Assembly (NCBI GenBank): GCA_963644945.1 | Contig: CAVIQK010000001.1 | Coordinates: forward strand, 124,001-188,000 | Direction of reading: 5' to 3' | Source: CAVIQK01 sp963644945 | GTDB taxonomy: Bacteria > Bacillota > Clostridia > Christensenellales > DTU072 | DNA: 64,000 bases | In this document: piece after piece, positions 15,415-23,799 of the stretch | Layout: every line of letters begins with the position of its first letter | How positions within the stretch are numbered: position 1 is the first letter of the stretch | Notes under the pieces: generated by a model | What the model was told of the DNA's origin: nothing | The model's database searches: none | What the model saw: only the letters and a program-made list of their open reading frames with translations | Position numbers and translations under genes: made by a program

Positions 15415-17478
15415 ATGGCAAGAGAATTTAGTTTGGACAAAGTAAGAAACATAGGAATAATGGCGCACATCGATGCTGGTAAAACCACCACGAGTGAGCG
15501 TATTTTGTTCTATACCGGCAAAACTCATAAACTCGGTGAAGTTCACGACGGCGGTGCCACAATGGACTGGATGGTACAAGAACAAGAAAGAGGTATCACA
15601 ATTACTTCTGCTGCAACATCGACAGAATGGAAGGGACACAGAATCAATCTTATCGACACCCCCGGCCACGTCGATTTTACGGTCGAAGTCGAAAGAAGTT
15701 TGAGAGTCCTCGACGGTGCAGTCGCAGTCTTTTGTGCAAAAGGCGGTGTAGAAACCCAATCCGAAGTCGTTTGGAGACAAGCCAACAAATATAAAGTCCC
15801 GAGAATTGCCTTCGTCAACAAGATGGACATCAACGGTGCAGATTTTGACAGAGTTCTCCGCATGATGAGAGAAAGACTCAAAACCAATCCCGTACCGCTT
15901 GCACTTCCTATCGGAGCAGAAGACAACTTCTCCGGAATAATAAATGTTCTTGACGGCTACGCACTCCACTTTGAAGGAGCCAAGGGCGAAAAAGTCGTAC
16001 AAGGCGAAATCCCCGAAGAATACAAACAAAAGGCAGCAGAAGCCAGAGAGAAAATAATCGAAGCATGCGCAGAGGCAGATGAAGAACTTACGGATAAATA
16101 CCTCAACGGCGAGGAATTTACTCGTGAAGAAATTGTCGCCGCTCTTCGTAAAGCCACCATCGAAATGAAGATTACCCCCGTACTTTGCGGATCTTCGTAT
16201 AGAAACAAAGGTGTCCAATACTTGCTTGATGCTATCATCAATTATTTGCCCTCACCTCTTGATATCGAAGCCGTCAAAGGCACCGATTCCAAGGGCAACA
16301 TCGTCGAAAGAAAAGCCGACGACAATGCACCTCTTGCAGGTCTTGCGTTCAAAGTCATGGTCGATCCGTTCGTAGGAAGAATAATTTTCTATCGTATATA
16401 CAGCGGTTCCATCTCCGTAGGACAAACCGTCCTCAACTCTACGCAAGGCAAGAAGGAAAGAATTATGCGTCTTCTCCGTATGCACGCCAACGATCGTGTC
16501 GATATCGAAACGGCTTATGCAGGAGATATTATCGCAATAGCAGGTCTAAAAGAAACACGTACCGCAGATACACTTTGTGCAGTCAACGATCCCATCGTTT
16601 TGGAAACAATGGAATTTGCCGAACCCGTCATCCGTAAAGCAATAGAGCCTAAAACCAAACTCGGACAAGAGAAAATGGTTCTCGCTCTTCAAAAACTCGC
16701 CGAAGAAGATCCTACCTTCAAGACCTACACCGACAAGGATACCGGACAAACCATTATCGCAGGTATGGGCGAACTTCACCTTGACATTATCGTAGATAGA
16801 CTACTTAGAGAATTTAAGGTCGAAGCCCGTATCGGTAAACCGCAAGTTGCATACAGAGAAACCATTACCAAATCGGCAAAAGGCGAAGGCAAGTTCATCA
16901 AACAATCCGGCGGACGTGGACAATACGGCCATGCAGTCATCATTTTGGAGCCTTCTACCGACGGATATTCCTTCACAGACGAAACAGTCGGCGGTATTAT
17001 TCCTAAGGAGTATATCCGTCCTATCGAAGAAGGTATCAAAGAAGCCGCCGAAGCAGGCGTACTCGCAGGTTACGAATTGGTCAACTACAAAGTTAGACTT
17101 ATAGACGGATCTTACCACGATGTCGATAGTTCGGAAGTCGCATTTAAGATTGCAGGAAGTATGGCATTCAAGGATGCCGTAGCCAAGGCAGGAGCCACTA
17201 TTCTAGAACCTGTCATGCAAGTCAAAATCTTCGTACCCAACGAGCATGTTTCCGAAGCATATTCCGAAATTTCCAGAAAGGGCGGAATCATTCGTTCCAT
17301 CGAAGACAACCATGGCGACAAAGAACTTACCGCCAAAGTGCCTCTTTCTAAAATGTTCGGCTTTGCAACAGACCTTCGTTCCGTAACACAAGGTAGAGGA
17401 ACTTACGACATGACACTCGATTGTTATGAAGAAGTCCCGAAAAACGAACTCAACGCTATCATCGGCAAGGTATATTGA
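15415..17478 (+). CDS. fusA: Elongation factor G
   Basis: A 687-residue translational GTPase that drives translocation. G1 AHIDAGKTT, G2 RGITITSAA, G3 DTPGHVDF and G4 NKMD are all present, followed by domains II to V (FKVMVDPFVGRIIFYRIYSGS; GMGELHLDIIVDRL; GQYGHA). Length matches the canonical factor and no duplicated or specialised EF-G features are seen. It begins 82 bp after rpsG with GAGGT before the ATG and ends in TGA. Confidence 0.98.
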   Translation: MAREFSLDKVRNIGIMAHIDAGKTTTSERILFYTGKTHKLGEVHDGGATMDWMVQEQERGITITSAATSTEWKGHRINLIDTPGHVDFTVEVERSLRVLDGAVAVFCAKGGVETQSEVVWRQANKYKVPRIAFVNKMDINGADFDRVLRMMRERLKTNPVPLALPIGAEDNFSGIINVLDGYALHFEGAKGEKVVQGEIPEEYKQKAAEAREKIIEACAEADEELTDKYLNGEEFTREEIVAALRKATIEMKITPVLCGSSYRNKGVQYLLDAIINYLPSPLDIEAVKGTDSKGNIVERKADDNAPLAGLAFKVMVDPFVGRIIFYRIYSGSISVGQTVLNSTQGKKERIMRLLRMHANDRVDIETAYAGDIIAIAGLKETRTADTLCAVNDPIVLETMEFAEPVIRKAIEPKTKLGQEKMVLALQKLAEEDPTFKTYTDKDTGQTIIAGMGELHLDIIVDRLLREFKVEARIGKPQVAYRETITKSAKGEGKFIKQSGGRGQYGHAVIILEPSTDGYSFTDETVGGIIPKEYIRPIEEGIKEAAEAGVLAGYELVNYKVRLIDGSYHDVDSSEVAFKIAGSMAFKDAVAKAGATILEPVMQVKIFVPNEHVSEAYSEISRKGGIIRSIEDNHGDKELTAKVPLSKMFGFATDLRSVTQGRGTYDMTLDCYEEVPKNELNAIIGKVY

Positions 17479-17518
17479 TAAATACTACCCGATTTAGCCT
17501 AAAAATTTAATAAAGTAC

Positions 17519-17547
17519 TAGACAAACCGTTTTCGATTTGTTAAAAT
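17519..17547 (+). promoter_or_regulatory. Promoter of tuf
   Basis: TAGACA (17519-17524), 17 bases, TAAAAT (17542-17547), giving tuf a start site independent of fusA. Confidence 0.6.
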
Positions 17548-17592
17548 AAATCTATATCATTAAACAACAATAACTTATTGGAGGAGTTATCA

Positions 17593-18801
17593 ATGGCAAA
17601 AAGCAAATTTGAAAGAACTAAACCGCACGTAAATATCGGTACGATCGGTCACGTCGATCACGGCAAGACCACCCTTACCGCTGCTATTACGATGTACTGC
17701 GCCGCAAAAGGAAACGCAGAAGTCATGAGATATGACCAAATCGATAAAGCACCTGAAGAGAAAGCTCGTGGAATAACCATCAACACAGCCCACGTAGAAT
17801 ATCAAACAGCAACAAGACACTATGCTCACGTTGACTGCCCCGGCCACGCTGACTATGTTAAAAACATGATCACCGGTGCTGCACAAATGGACGGTGCTAT
17901 CCTCGTCGTCGCTTCGACAGACGGTCCTATGCCCCAAACACGTGAACACATCCTTCTTGCTCGTCAGGTCGGTGTTCCTTACATCGTAGTATTTATGAAC
18001 AAGACAGACCAAGTTGACGATCCCGAACTTCTCGACCTCGTCGAAATGGAAATCAGAGAACTTCTTAGCGAATACGGATTCCCCGGAGATGACATTCCTG
18101 TCATTCGTGGTAGCGCATTCCAAGCAATGGATTGCCTCGCCAACGGTGGTTCAGCCGACGATCCTAAGTGCAAATGCATCGAAGAACTACTCGCTGCAGT
18201 TGACGAATATGTTCCCGCACCTGTCCGTGACAACGAAAAACCCTTCCTTATGCCTGTAGAAGACGTCTTCACCATTACCGGACGTGGAACAGTTGCAACC
18301 GGTAGAGTTGAAAGAGGCCAATTGAAAGTAGGCGACAAAGTCGAAATCGTAGGACTTATGGACAAACCTAAAGACACCACAGTTACCGGTATCGAAATGT
18401 TCAGAAAACTTCTTGACTTCGCAGAAGCAGGAGACAACATCGGTGCACTTCTTCGTGGTATCGACAGAAAAGAAATCGAAAGAGGACAAGTTATTGCAAA
18501 ACCGGGTTCGGTTCATCCTCACACCAAATTCGATAGCCAAGTTTACGTCTTGAAGAAAGAAGAAGGCGGACGTCACACCCCGTTCTTTAACGGATATCGT
18601 CCTCAATTCTACTTCAGAACAACCGACGTTACCGGCACAATCGAACTTCCCGAAGGCGTTGAAATGGTTATGCCTGGCGACAACATCGACATGAAGATAT
18701 CCCTTATCACCCCTATCGCAATGGAAGAAGGACTTCGTTTCGCTATCCGTGAAGGTGGCAGAACAGTAGGTTCAGGTGTCGTTGCAAAGATTATTGCCTA
18801 G
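17593..18801 (+). CDS. tuf: Elongation factor Tu
   Basis: A 402-residue GTPase delivering aminoacyl-tRNA to the ribosome. GHVDHGKTT, DCPGHADYVKNMITG and NKTD motifs are complete; domains II and III follow with GRGTVATGRVERG and RPQFYFRTTDVTG. A loop near residue 185 (GGSADDPKCKC) is slightly longer than in E. coli EF-Tu and carries two cysteines. The frame runs back to a TTG at 17578, which overlaps the TTGGAGGAG ribosome-binding site, so the ATG at 17593 is the start. Confidence 0.98.
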   Translation: MAKSKFERTKPHVNIGTIGHVDHGKTTLTAAITMYCAAKGNAEVMRYDQIDKAPEEKARGITINTAHVEYQTATRHYAHVDCPGHADYVKNMITGAAQMDGAILVVASTDGPMPQTREHILLARQVGVPYIVVFMNKTDQVDDPELLDLVEMEIRELLSEYGFPGDDIPVIRGSAFQAMDCLANGGSADDPKCKCIEELLAAVDEYVPAPVRDNEKPFLMPVEDVFTITGRGTVATGRVERGQLKVGDKVEIVGLMDKPKDTTVTGIEMFRKLLDFAEAGDNIGALLRGIDRKEIERGQVIAKPGSVHPHTKFDSQVYVLKKEEGGRHTPFFNGYRPQFYFRTTDVTGTIELPEGVEMVMPGDNIDMKISLITPIAMEEGLRFAIREGGRTVGSGVVAKIIA

Positions 18802-18848
18802 TCTAAACTTAGCAAAATCGAAATAAAACTCCATAGTAAGTTTTAATA

Positions 18849-18880
18849 AAAAGGAGAGTCCTAGTGATTCTCCTTTTATT
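18849..18880 (+). terminator. Terminator of tuf
   Basis: AAAAGGAGA pairs with TCTCCTTTT, then ATTTTG. Confidence 0.85.
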
Positions 18881-18935
18881 TTGCGTGATTTTGGGGAAGA
18901 GGGAAAGAAAGACGATCAAACTCTTTATTAAATTA

Positions 18936-18974
18936 AAAAGGAGTCATACAGAACACTTCTGTATGACCCCTTTT
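18936..18974 (-). terminator. Terminator of the nahK-galE operon
   Basis: A 16-bp stem (18936-18951 with 18959-18974, one mismatch) around a 7-base loop. On the minus strand it is followed by a T-rich tract; it could also back up the tuf terminator. Confidence 0.85.
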
Positions 18975-18993
18975 ATAATTATAATAAAGGCGA

Positions 18994-20004
18994 TTAAGCG
19001 TCGTATCCCGAGGGGTTGAGCGTTTGCCACTTCCAGAGATCTCTGCACATGTCTTCGAGGTTGTAGATGGCTTCCCAGCCTAGCATCTCTTTTGCCTTAT
19101 TGGGACTTGCATAGCAAGCGGCAATATCTCCGGGCCTACGAGGGGCGATGCGGTAGGGGATTTCGTGGCCACAAGCCTTAGAGAAAGCCTTGACCATATC
19201 AAGGACCGAGTAGCCGACACCCGTACCGATGTTGACTGCATCACAGCCAAATGCGTCGATATTTTGGAGGGCGGCAAGGTGGGCTCTTGCGAGGTCTACG
19301 ACGTGTATATAGTCACGGACTCCGGTGCCGTCGGGAGTGTCATAGTCGTCCCCGAACACGTTGACGTAGGGGAGTCTGCCGATGGCTACTTGAGCGACGA
19401 AGGGCATCAAGTTGTTGGGGATACCCTTGGGATCTTCTCCGATAAGTCCCGAAGGATGTGCGCCTACGGGGTTGAAGTATCTAAGAAGGGAAATATGCCA
19501 AGATTTGTCTGCCTTGTAGAGATCCCTAAACATATCTTCTATCATGAGTTTTGTAGAGCCGTAAGGGTTGGTTGTGGAGAGTTTGCAGTCTTCGTCAAGA
19601 GGCAATCTTTCGGGAGTGCCGTAGACGGTAGCAGAGGACGAGAAAACAATTTTCTTTACGTCGTACTCTTCCATAACCTCTATAAGGGCAAGAGTAGAAC
19701 AAAGGTTGTTGTCATAGTAGAGAATGGGCTTTGCACAACTTTCACCTACTGCTTTGAGTCCCGCAAAGTGTATGACGGCATCGATTTTTTCTTCTTTGAA
19801 AATGGCTCTCAACGCATCTTTGTTGCGGACATCGGCTTCGTAGAACGAGATTTGTTTGCCGGTGATCTTTTCGACTCGATGGATGCTTTCGATGTTGCTG
19901 TTGGAAAAGTTGTCAACGGCAACAACATCATGACCTGCTTCCAGTAGGACAATGTTGGTGTGGCTTGCGATATATCCGGCACCGCCGGTTACAAGAACTT
20001 TCAT
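18994..20004 (-). CDS. galE: UDP-glucose 4-epimerase
   Basis: A 336-residue short-chain dehydrogenase-type enzyme that interconverts UDP-glucose and UDP-galactose, and in many versions the N-acetyl forms. The NAD-binding GGAGYIASHT at the N-terminus and the catalytic SSATVYG and YGSTK (Tyr-x-x-x-Lys) motifs are intact. It is the last gene of a leftward operon with a CBM9-like gene and a NahK-type kinase, which suggests that N-acetylhexosamine-derived sugar nucleotides are its in vivo substrates. AAAGGAGAG precedes the ATG. Confidence 0.96.
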   Translation of the reverse strand: MKVLVTGGAGYIASHTNIVLLEAGHDVVAVDNFSNSNIESIHRVEKITGKQISFYEADVRNKDALRAIFKEEKIDAVIHFAGLKAVGESCAKPILYYDNNLCSTLALIEVMEEYDVKKIVFSSSATVYGTPERLPLDEDCKLSTTNPYGSTKLMIEDMFRDLYKADKSWHISLLRYFNPVGAHPSGLIGEDPKGIPNNLMPFVAQVAIGRLPYVNVFGDDYDTPDGTGVRDYIHVVDLARAHLAALQNIDAFGCDAVNIGTGVGYSVLDMVKAFSKACGHEIPYRIAPRRPGDIAACYASPNKAKEMLGWEAIYNLEDMCRDLWKWQTLNPSGYDA

Positions 20005-20005
20005 T

Positions 20006-20551
20006 TTACTCTCCTTTATTTATAGGCACGAATGCCTTGATTTTATGAAAACTTCTACAATAAGTAGGACTGATACAAGATAAGTGCATGTTGCCCTCAT
20101 CGTCATAATCTTCACGTAATAGGTTCCAAAACTCGTTGTTTTGGTAACCTAAACTCTTCAACCAACAAATCGGTAATTCTATCGTGGTACTCCAAATATT
20201 ATCTTTTAGCGTGGTAGAATATGTGACTTCATGCTCATCTAAAAAGTCAACCACGAAGTCGCCTTCGCCGTCTTTATTGGTGATTATCGCAACATATAAA
20301 GCACCGTTTTCGTTGACTTCGATTTCGAGATAACGATTCTTTTTTCCGAGAGTCAAGAGTATTTCTGCAATATCTCCGTCGTATAGAGGAGCATTGTAGT
20401 CGGTGTGTTTTGGATGGGGATATGCCTCGTCAAAAGTAAATTGAACGACAATTTTTTGTTCAAATACTTGATAAGAGACTTGACCGTTTTGAAAAGGTTT
20501 GAGTCCCGTTTCACAATCTTTAAGAGTGAGTACAGTAGGATTAGTAAGCAT
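20006..20551 (-). CDS. Carbohydrate-binding family 9-like protein
   Basis: A 181-residue protein without signal peptide that resembles the CBM9/DOMON-like beta-sandwich found in family-9-like carbohydrate-binding proteins: the DGDIAEILLTLG strand, YLEIEVNENGALYVAI strand, the W-STTIELPI strand and the W-LLREDYDDEGN segment are characteristic. Being cytoplasmic, it may bind or act on an intracellular sugar in the NahK/GalE pathway; no enzymatic activity can be claimed. Its start overlaps the nahK stop by 11 bp and galE follows after one base, so the three are co-translated. Confidence 0.65.
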   Translation of the reverse strand: MLTNPTVLTLKDCETGLKPFQNGQVSYQVFEQKIVVQFTFDEAYPHPKHTDYNAPLYDGDIAEILLTLGKKNRYLEIEVNENGALYVAIITNKDGEGDFVVDFLDEHEVTYSTTLKDNIWSTTIELPICWLKSLGYQNNEFWNLLREDYDDEGNMHLSCISPTYCRSFHKIKAFVPINKGE

Positions 20552-21638
20552 ATTTTTTGACGATTCTGTTCATCTCGGGAAGAGCCTCTTCCATGAGGGT
20601 TATGAGTTTAATTTGAGTTCTGGCTCTGTCTAGGTTGTGATTAGGTCTATGTATCTTGAAATAGACGTCGCCTTCGAGATAGTCGGTCAAAAAGCGCAAG
20701 CCGTTTTCGTAAGTCATCAAGATTGCGCCAAAAGCCAAATTGTCGATTTCCGTTGTTGTGAGTCTATCTTTGACTTCGGGGACAAAGCCTCTTGTAAATG
20801 CTTCGAAATATTCAAGCGAGAAACCGACGTTTTTAAGGTCCGGCTCGTCTTCTGCGCCTAGTTTTGCACCGCTTCGTATGCTATCGCCGAAATCGTACAA
20901 AATACTTCCCGGCATAACGGTGTCAAGGTCGATGACGGTTACGGGGCGATCTTCAAAGGGATCGATAAGCACGTTGTTGATTTTGGTGTCGTTGTGGGTG
21001 ACTCTTGTAGGAATAGATCCGTCTTTCATCATGTCAAGGACAACGGACGCATAATGTTTTCTAGAACGGAAAAACTCTATTTCGTCTTGGACGTTTTTTG
21101 CTCTGCCGAGTGCATCTTGAGCGATGGCATTTTCGAGATTTTCGTATCTCTTTACGGTGTTGTGGAAATTGGGGATTGTTTCTATCAGCAAACTTGAATC
21201 AAAACCGTCAAGATTTTGTTGGAACTTACCAAAACCAATTCCCGAAAGATATATTTGATGGGGATCGTTTGCATCCGTCACCGATGCGACATTTCCGATA
21301 TAGACGTAAGCACGATAATAATTGCCGTCTCTATCCTTGTAGTAGGGGCGTCCGTCGGTGGTTTTTAGAAGGTGGATAGTTGCTCTACCGCAGTCCTCCC
21401 CACGTTGTTTGACACTTTCTCTAATATATTCGGTAACATGCATCATGTTGTTCATGAGTCCGTCAACGTCTCTAAAAACATGGTGATTTATCTTTTGAAC
21501 AATGTACTTAAAATTGCCATATTCGTGACGAGTAGAAACCAAATAGGTGGTGTGAATATGACCGAGTCCGCATATTTCGAAGTTTTCTACTCTACCAAGA
21601 ACGCCGAATTTTTCGGCTACTTCTCTAACACTTTCCAT
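20541..21638 (-). CDS. nahK: N-acetylhexosamine 1-kinase (NahK-like)
   Basis: A 365-residue member of the aminoglycoside-phosphotransferase fold. Residues HNDTKINNVL (catalytic Asp and Asn) and VIDLDTVMPG (metal-binding Asp) match NahK of the lacto-N-biose/galacto-N-biose pathway, which phosphorylates GlcNAc or GalNAc at C1. The adjacent galE supports this: in bifidobacteria nahK and galE sit with a phosphorylase and a uridylyltransferase. Those two partners are not in this window. GGAGGA lies four bases before the ATG. Substrate is inferred from family and context. Confidence 0.82.
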   Translation of the reverse strand: MESVREVAEKFGVLGRVENFEICGLGHIHTTYLVSTRHEYGNFKYIVQKINHHVFRDVDGLMNNMMHVTEYIRESVKQRGEDCGRATIHLLKTTDGRPYYKDRDGNYYRAYVYIGNVASVTDANDPHQIYLSGIGFGKFQQNLDGFDSSLLIETIPNFHNTVKRYENLENAIAQDALGRAKNVQDEIEFFRSRKHYASVVLDMMKDGSIPTRVTHNDTKINNVLIDPFEDRPVTVIDLDTVMPGSILYDFGDSIRSGAKLGAEDEPDLKNVGFSLEYFEAFTRGFVPEVKDRLTTTEIDNLAFGAILMTYENGLRFLTDYLEGDVYFKIHRPNHNLDRARTQIKLITLMEEALPEMNRIVKKYAY

Positions 21639-21670
21639 ATGTCCTCCAAAGCGAGTAAATCAATATAAAT

Positions 21671-21699
21671 AATATACACTGATAACAACAATTTGTCAA
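21671..21699 (-). promoter_or_regulatory. Promoter of nahK-CBM9-galE
   Basis: On the minus strand TTGACA (21699-21694), 17 bases, TATATT (21676-21671). Its -35 is separated by four bases from the -35 of the divergent promoter. Confidence 0.8.
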
Positions 21700-21703
21700 T
21701 CCT

Positions 21704-21732
21704 TTGCTTTTTGGGATATGTTGTATTATAAT
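21704..21732 (+). promoter_or_regulatory. Promoter of the S-component gene
   Basis: TTGCTT (21704-21709), 17 bases, TATAAT (21727-21732). Transcription near 21739 excludes the upstream ATG at 21718 as a start codon. Confidence 0.7.
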
Positions 21733-21777
21733 TGTAATTACAAAAGCCAAGAAAAAGCATGGATTTTAGTACAAAAA

Positions 21778-22467
21778 ATGAAAAAAATCTCTAAAAATAC
21801 AACCAAAAAAATTGCATTTGTAGGCGTCATGGTCGCATTGACGACGATTTTTTCTTTCGTCCCCATAAGTTTTGGTCCGGTGACGCTTGCTCTTATGATA
21901 ATTCCGCTTTTGGTGACGGCACTATGTCAAGACTTTTTGACGACCTTTGTCGTGGGATGCTTTGTAGGGGGCATAAATATTCTTGCTTGGTACACTACGA
22001 AAGCGGCATCTCCCGTCGCTCCCATATTCCAAAACCCCATAGTGTGTATAGCGCCGAAAATCGTCTTAGGAATTGCATCTTGGGGAATATACAATCTTGT
22101 AAGAGTCATAGTAAAAAAATCTAAAAAAGATTTGAGCGGAACGGCTCTCGTTTCGATAGATACTGCCGCTTCCGTCGTAGCAACGGCTTTTGCCGTTGTA
22201 ATACATACGGGACTTGTTTCTGCCTTTACACTCTTGTTTTTCTCGGGTAAAAATTTGTCGGGTACGGCAATAGACGTGAATTTCATTTTGGGGTGGTTCG
22301 GACTCAATTTTGTAATAGAAGTCGTTTCCTTTTCGCTCTTGGTGCCACCGATCGCTGCGGCATTAAAGAAAGCAAGGCTTGTAGAAAACTCTTTTTATAT
22401 TAAATCTGCATGTCAGAAAAAAGTCGAAGACGAGGCTTTCCATACAAAAGAAGATGCTATTGACTAA
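21778..22467 (+). CDS. ECF-type transporter substrate-binding S component
   Basis: A ~229-residue integral membrane protein with about six helices, in the style of ECF vitamin-transporter S components: an N-terminal MKKISKNTTKKIAFVGVMVALTTIFSF with the short basic lead, followed by VTLALMIIPLLVTALCQDF and a C-terminal helix ending in PPIAAALKKA. The energising EcfA/EcfT module is not in the window. The ligand cannot be told, and no riboswitch is present in the short leader. The promoter at 21704-21732 rules out the longer frame start at 21718. The ribosome-binding site is weak. Confidence 0.68.
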   Translation: MKKISKNTTKKIAFVGVMVALTTIFSFVPISFGPVTLALMIIPLLVTALCQDFLTTFVVGCFVGGINILAWYTTKAASPVAPIFQNPIVCIAPKIVLGIASWGIYNLVRVIVKKSKKDLSGTALVSIDTAASVVATAFAVVIHTGLVSAFTLLFFSGKNLSGTAIDVNFILGWFGLNFVIEVVSFSLLVPPIAAALKKARLVENSFYIKSACQKKVEDEAFHTKEDAID

Positions 22468-22488
22468 AACCTATTGAAGTGTTAAAAT
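22460..22488 (+). promoter_or_regulatory. Promoter of the 22524 gene pair
   Basis: TTGACT (22460-22465), 17 bases, extended -10 TGT-TAAAAT (22483-22488). The -35 overlaps the end of the S-component gene. Confidence 0.65.
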
Positions 22489-22523
22489 AAATATTACTTT
22501 TATAGTCAAATTAAGGTGCTGTT

Positions 22524-23024
22524 ATGATTTTCGTATTAAGTAAAAACATCCATTCTCTTTTAGACGATGCCGTCATCAAGTCGGCAATAGGTCAACCCGT
22601 TTTCAAGGTATGCAAAGTGAAAAAGGGTTATTTTGTCTATAACAAAGACGGCGAGCAAGTCGCTCAAATCGTCTATGAACCTTACCTTGCCAAAGTGACG
22701 GTTGCGGAATGCGGAACGCTACTTGTCAAAAGAGATAAAACAAAAGTAGATTACGAAATGTCTGCAATGCCTTTGACTTCCGCCGACAAAAAATATGCCG
22801 AATATGAAAATCGTCTTGAAGGCGAATATGCAATGGCAGGGGACTACGAAAGCCTGACTTTTGATATTTATTACAATTCAAAATGTGTGATGAATGTCAT
22901 CCCCGATAAAGACAACGACGACCAAATAAAAGTAAGAATCAACGAGGGCGGAAATCTTGTAATGCTTGTCATGATAGTGATAGCGATTTGCAAACTAAAC
23001 GTGGATCCGAAGAGTAAACTATAA
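22524..23024 (+). CDS. Unknown protein, possible LURP-one/tubby-like fold
   Basis: A 166-residue protein rich in beta strands: GQPVFKVCKVKKGYFVYNKDGEQVAQIVYEP resembles the opening strands of LURP-one-related/tubby C-terminal-like proteins, and the C-terminal hydrophobic helix (GNLVMLVMIVIAICKL) is like the central helix of that fold. The match is by eye only. AAGGTG lies six bases before the ATG. It is coupled to the next gene through a TAATG overlap, so the two probably act together. Function unknown. Confidence 0.6.
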   Translation: MIFVLSKNIHSLLDDAVIKSAIGQPVFKVCKVKKGYFVYNKDGEQVAQIVYEPYLAKVTVAECGTLLVKRDKTKVDYEMSAMPLTSADKKYAEYENRLEGEYAMAGDYESLTFDIYYNSKCVMNVIPDKDNDDQIKVRINEGGNLVMLVMIVIAICKLNVDPKSKL

Positions 23025-23644
23025 TGGAAATTATCGATAAAGAAGACTACGAATTATATAAGGAAGCCGAGGAAAATAAAAACCTTGGGGCGACCTTTTT
23101 AGCGACAGAATATACAGATCGAAAGAAATACGAAAAAGCGAGTTTGTACTTCCTAAAATCATATTTAGGGATACCCGAACTTGTAATTTATCTACTATTT
23201 GTTGCATTTGCAGTGACTTATGCCTGTCTGTTTACAAACTTCCTTCCGCTCGTATTTGTAGGGGTGGTCACCGTCCTTGTAGGCTTTACTATTCTTATAT
23301 CTTTTCTCACGACAAGATCGGGTTTTAAGTTCGAATATGTGATGCGAGAAATAGCCTATCAAAAACTTACGTTCAGTGCCGAAAGACTTTTGGTTGAGTC
23401 CTATAAAAAGGGATGCGAAAAACTCTATGACGAGGAGTTTTTGGTGACTAAAATAAATAAAATCGCAGTGCTAAAAAATGTGGTCTATATTTATCCCGCA
23501 ACCGGCATTGTGTATTATGTCGAAAGAGATTCCTTAGAGGGCGACACCTTCGAGAACTTCGTAAAATTCTTGCACGAGGTTTTTCCGGAAACGACTTTCA
23601 AACTTCGCAAGAAAATCAAAATGTATCCTACCGTCAGAAGATAA
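23024..23644 (+). CDS. YcxB-like membrane protein
   Basis: A 206-residue protein with two central transmembrane helices (residues ~48-90) separated by a very short turn, and a soluble C-terminal domain in which the beta strands NKIAVLKNVVYIYPATGIVYYVERDSL and the following helix match the YcxB-like C-terminal domain. Function of that family is not known. The TAATG overlap with the preceding gene implies co-translation; a terminator follows. Confidence 0.65.
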   Translation: MEIIDKEDYELYKEAEENKNLGATFLATEYTDRKKYEKASLYFLKSYLGIPELVIYLLFVAFAVTYACLFTNFLPLVFVGVVTVLVGFTILISFLTTRSGFKFEYVMREIAYQKLTFSAERLLVESYKKGCEKLYDEEFLVTKINKIAVLKNVVYIYPATGIVYYVERDSLEGDTFENFVKFLHEVFPETTFKLRKKIKMYPTVRR

Positions 23645-23656
23645 GACGATTAGAAA

Positions 23657-23680
23657 ATACCGCAATATTGCGGTTTTTTA
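23657..23680 (+). terminator. Terminator after the YcxB-like gene
   Basis: Palindrome ACCGCAATATTGCGGT (23659-23674) followed by six T. Confidence 0.8.
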
Positions 23681-23708
23681 TTATATATAATTTATAAGTT
23701 TATATTTA

Positions 23709-23738
23709 TTGTATTTTTAAGGTGATTTGTGTTATACT
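23709..23738 (+). promoter_or_regulatory. Promoter of secA
   Basis: TTGTAT (23709-23714), 18 bases, TATACT (23733-23738). AAAAAGGAG precedes the ATG at 23800. Confidence 0.6.
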
Positions 23739-23799
23739 ACCATAAGGTAGTTTTAATATGCCTATAATTCACGTTTTGCGTATATAAAAAGGAGTCATA

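Noticed and set aside
15322..16218. 298-codon ORF on the minus strand opposite rpsG/fusA
   Set aside because: Antisense to fusA; codon bias of fusA creates long open antisense frames. The translation is Cys/Phe-rich and unlike a real protein.
19165..19947. 260-codon ORF on the plus strand opposite galE
   Set aside because: galE is unmistakable on the minus strand; this frame is its shadow.
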